A stretch of 51,871 nucleotides of DNA from an uncultured Acidimicrobiaceae bacterium (GTDB lineage: Bacteria; Actinomycetota; Acidimicrobiia; Spongiisociales; UBA5794): assembly GCA_947259365.1 (NCBI GenBank), contig CAMYMC010000028.1:38130-90000 (forward strand). The letters run 5' to 3'. Below the pieces are notes generated by a model. That model did not search any database and was not told where the DNA came from. It was given only the letters and a program-made list of their open reading frames with translations. A program made the translations under genes and the position numbers. Of the stretch, positions 51,749-51,871 are shown in pieces. How positions within the stretch are numbered: position 1 is the first letter of the stretch; each line of letters starts with the position of its first letter.

Positions 51749-51871
51749 TCAGACGCCGGCCCGGTGCAGGAGCGCCGCCATCTGAGCACGCGTCACCGCA
51801 TCACCCGGGCAGAACCGATCGTTCGTCGGCGGGTTACACCCCAACGTGATCCCGGCGGCGCCGAGCCGATC
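51749..51871 (-). CDS. SLH-domain protein, C-terminal fragment (5' end outside window)
   Basis: Only the last 40 residues are present: AAGITLGCNPPTNDRFCPGD then AVTRAQMAALLHRAGV and TGA. This is the final S-layer-homology repeat in the two-Cys form common in Actinobacteria (GIT-x-GCN...FCP...VTRxQMAA). SLH repeats tether secreted proteins to the cell wall. The rest of the protein, including any catalytic part, lies beyond 51871. Confidence 0.85.
   Translation of the reverse strand, partial: DRLGAAGITLGCNPPTNDRFCPGDAVTRAQMAALLHRAGV

Overview
This window is a GC-rich, densely packed chromosomal segment from an actinobacterium. The best guess is Acidimicrobiia or a related deep lineage. The support is an F420-type luciferase-like oxidoreductase, DUF4032 and TIGR03084 proteins, a long Lhr helicase directly coupled to a Nei-type glycosylase (the mycobacterial arrangement), an actinobacterial SOS box and an SLH-domain protein with the actinobacterial Cys-containing repeat. 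No mobile element, CRISPR array, rRNA or tRNA was found. The region reads as core and housekeeping chromosome. Taxonomy is inferred from gene content only.

Layout. 1-5.4 kb: a HAD hydrolase (cut by the edge), a LOG-family protein, a three-gene unit (TIGR03084, BtpA, PPC/DUF296), an orphan PD-(D/E)XK-like protein and an LLM oxidoreductase. 5.6-13.6 kb: a DNA-repair unit lhr-nei-coiled-coil, then DUF971, a DUF4032 kinase-like protein and an SDR. 13.7-19.2 kb: flavin reductase, an OmpR/histidine-kinase pair, a Usp protein coupled to a haloalkane dehalogenase, and a Nudix/lipoprotein unit. 19.2-28.8 kb: a BtuF-like protein, an ABC exporter that appears to start at ATC, a lipoprotein, a lipoate-ligase-like protein, a 3-dehydroquinase fused to an alpha/beta hydrolase, aspartate and phosphoserine aminotransferases, ferritin and small proteins. 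28.9-33.4 kb: sixA, a ThDP enzyme coupled to an acyl-CoA dehydrogenase, and threonine aldolase. 33.7-43.3 kb: SOS-controlled dnaE2, a tandem ACT protein, propionyl-CoA synthetase, ychF, an SGNH hydrolase and uridine kinase. 43.5-51.9 kb: an acyltransferase, then a TPP-riboswitch-controlled thiamine salvage operon (thiN-thiB-thiP-thiQ), and a minus-strand group (SDR, 5-FTHF cyclo-ligase, YbaK, isochorismatase) ending at an SLH-domain fragment.

Expression logic. Two habits recur. First, a TAnnnT hexamer lies 7-9 nt before the start codon at thirteen genes or small ORFs, which predicts leaderless mRNAs; dnaE2 is the neatest case because its -10 lies inside the LexA box. Second, same-strand neighbours are joined by ATGA/GTGA overlaps, and tail-to-tail neighbours overlap or abut, often with an inverted repeat across both stop codons.

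The most unusual items are the dehydroquinase-hydrolase fusion, the predicted ATC start, the SOS-box/-10/leaderless dnaE2 promoter, the riboswitch whose P1 helix may include the GTG start codon, a possible leaderless 7-codon ORF coupled to sixA, and an uncharacterised PD-(D/E)XK-like protein. No clearly new multi-gene system was recognised.
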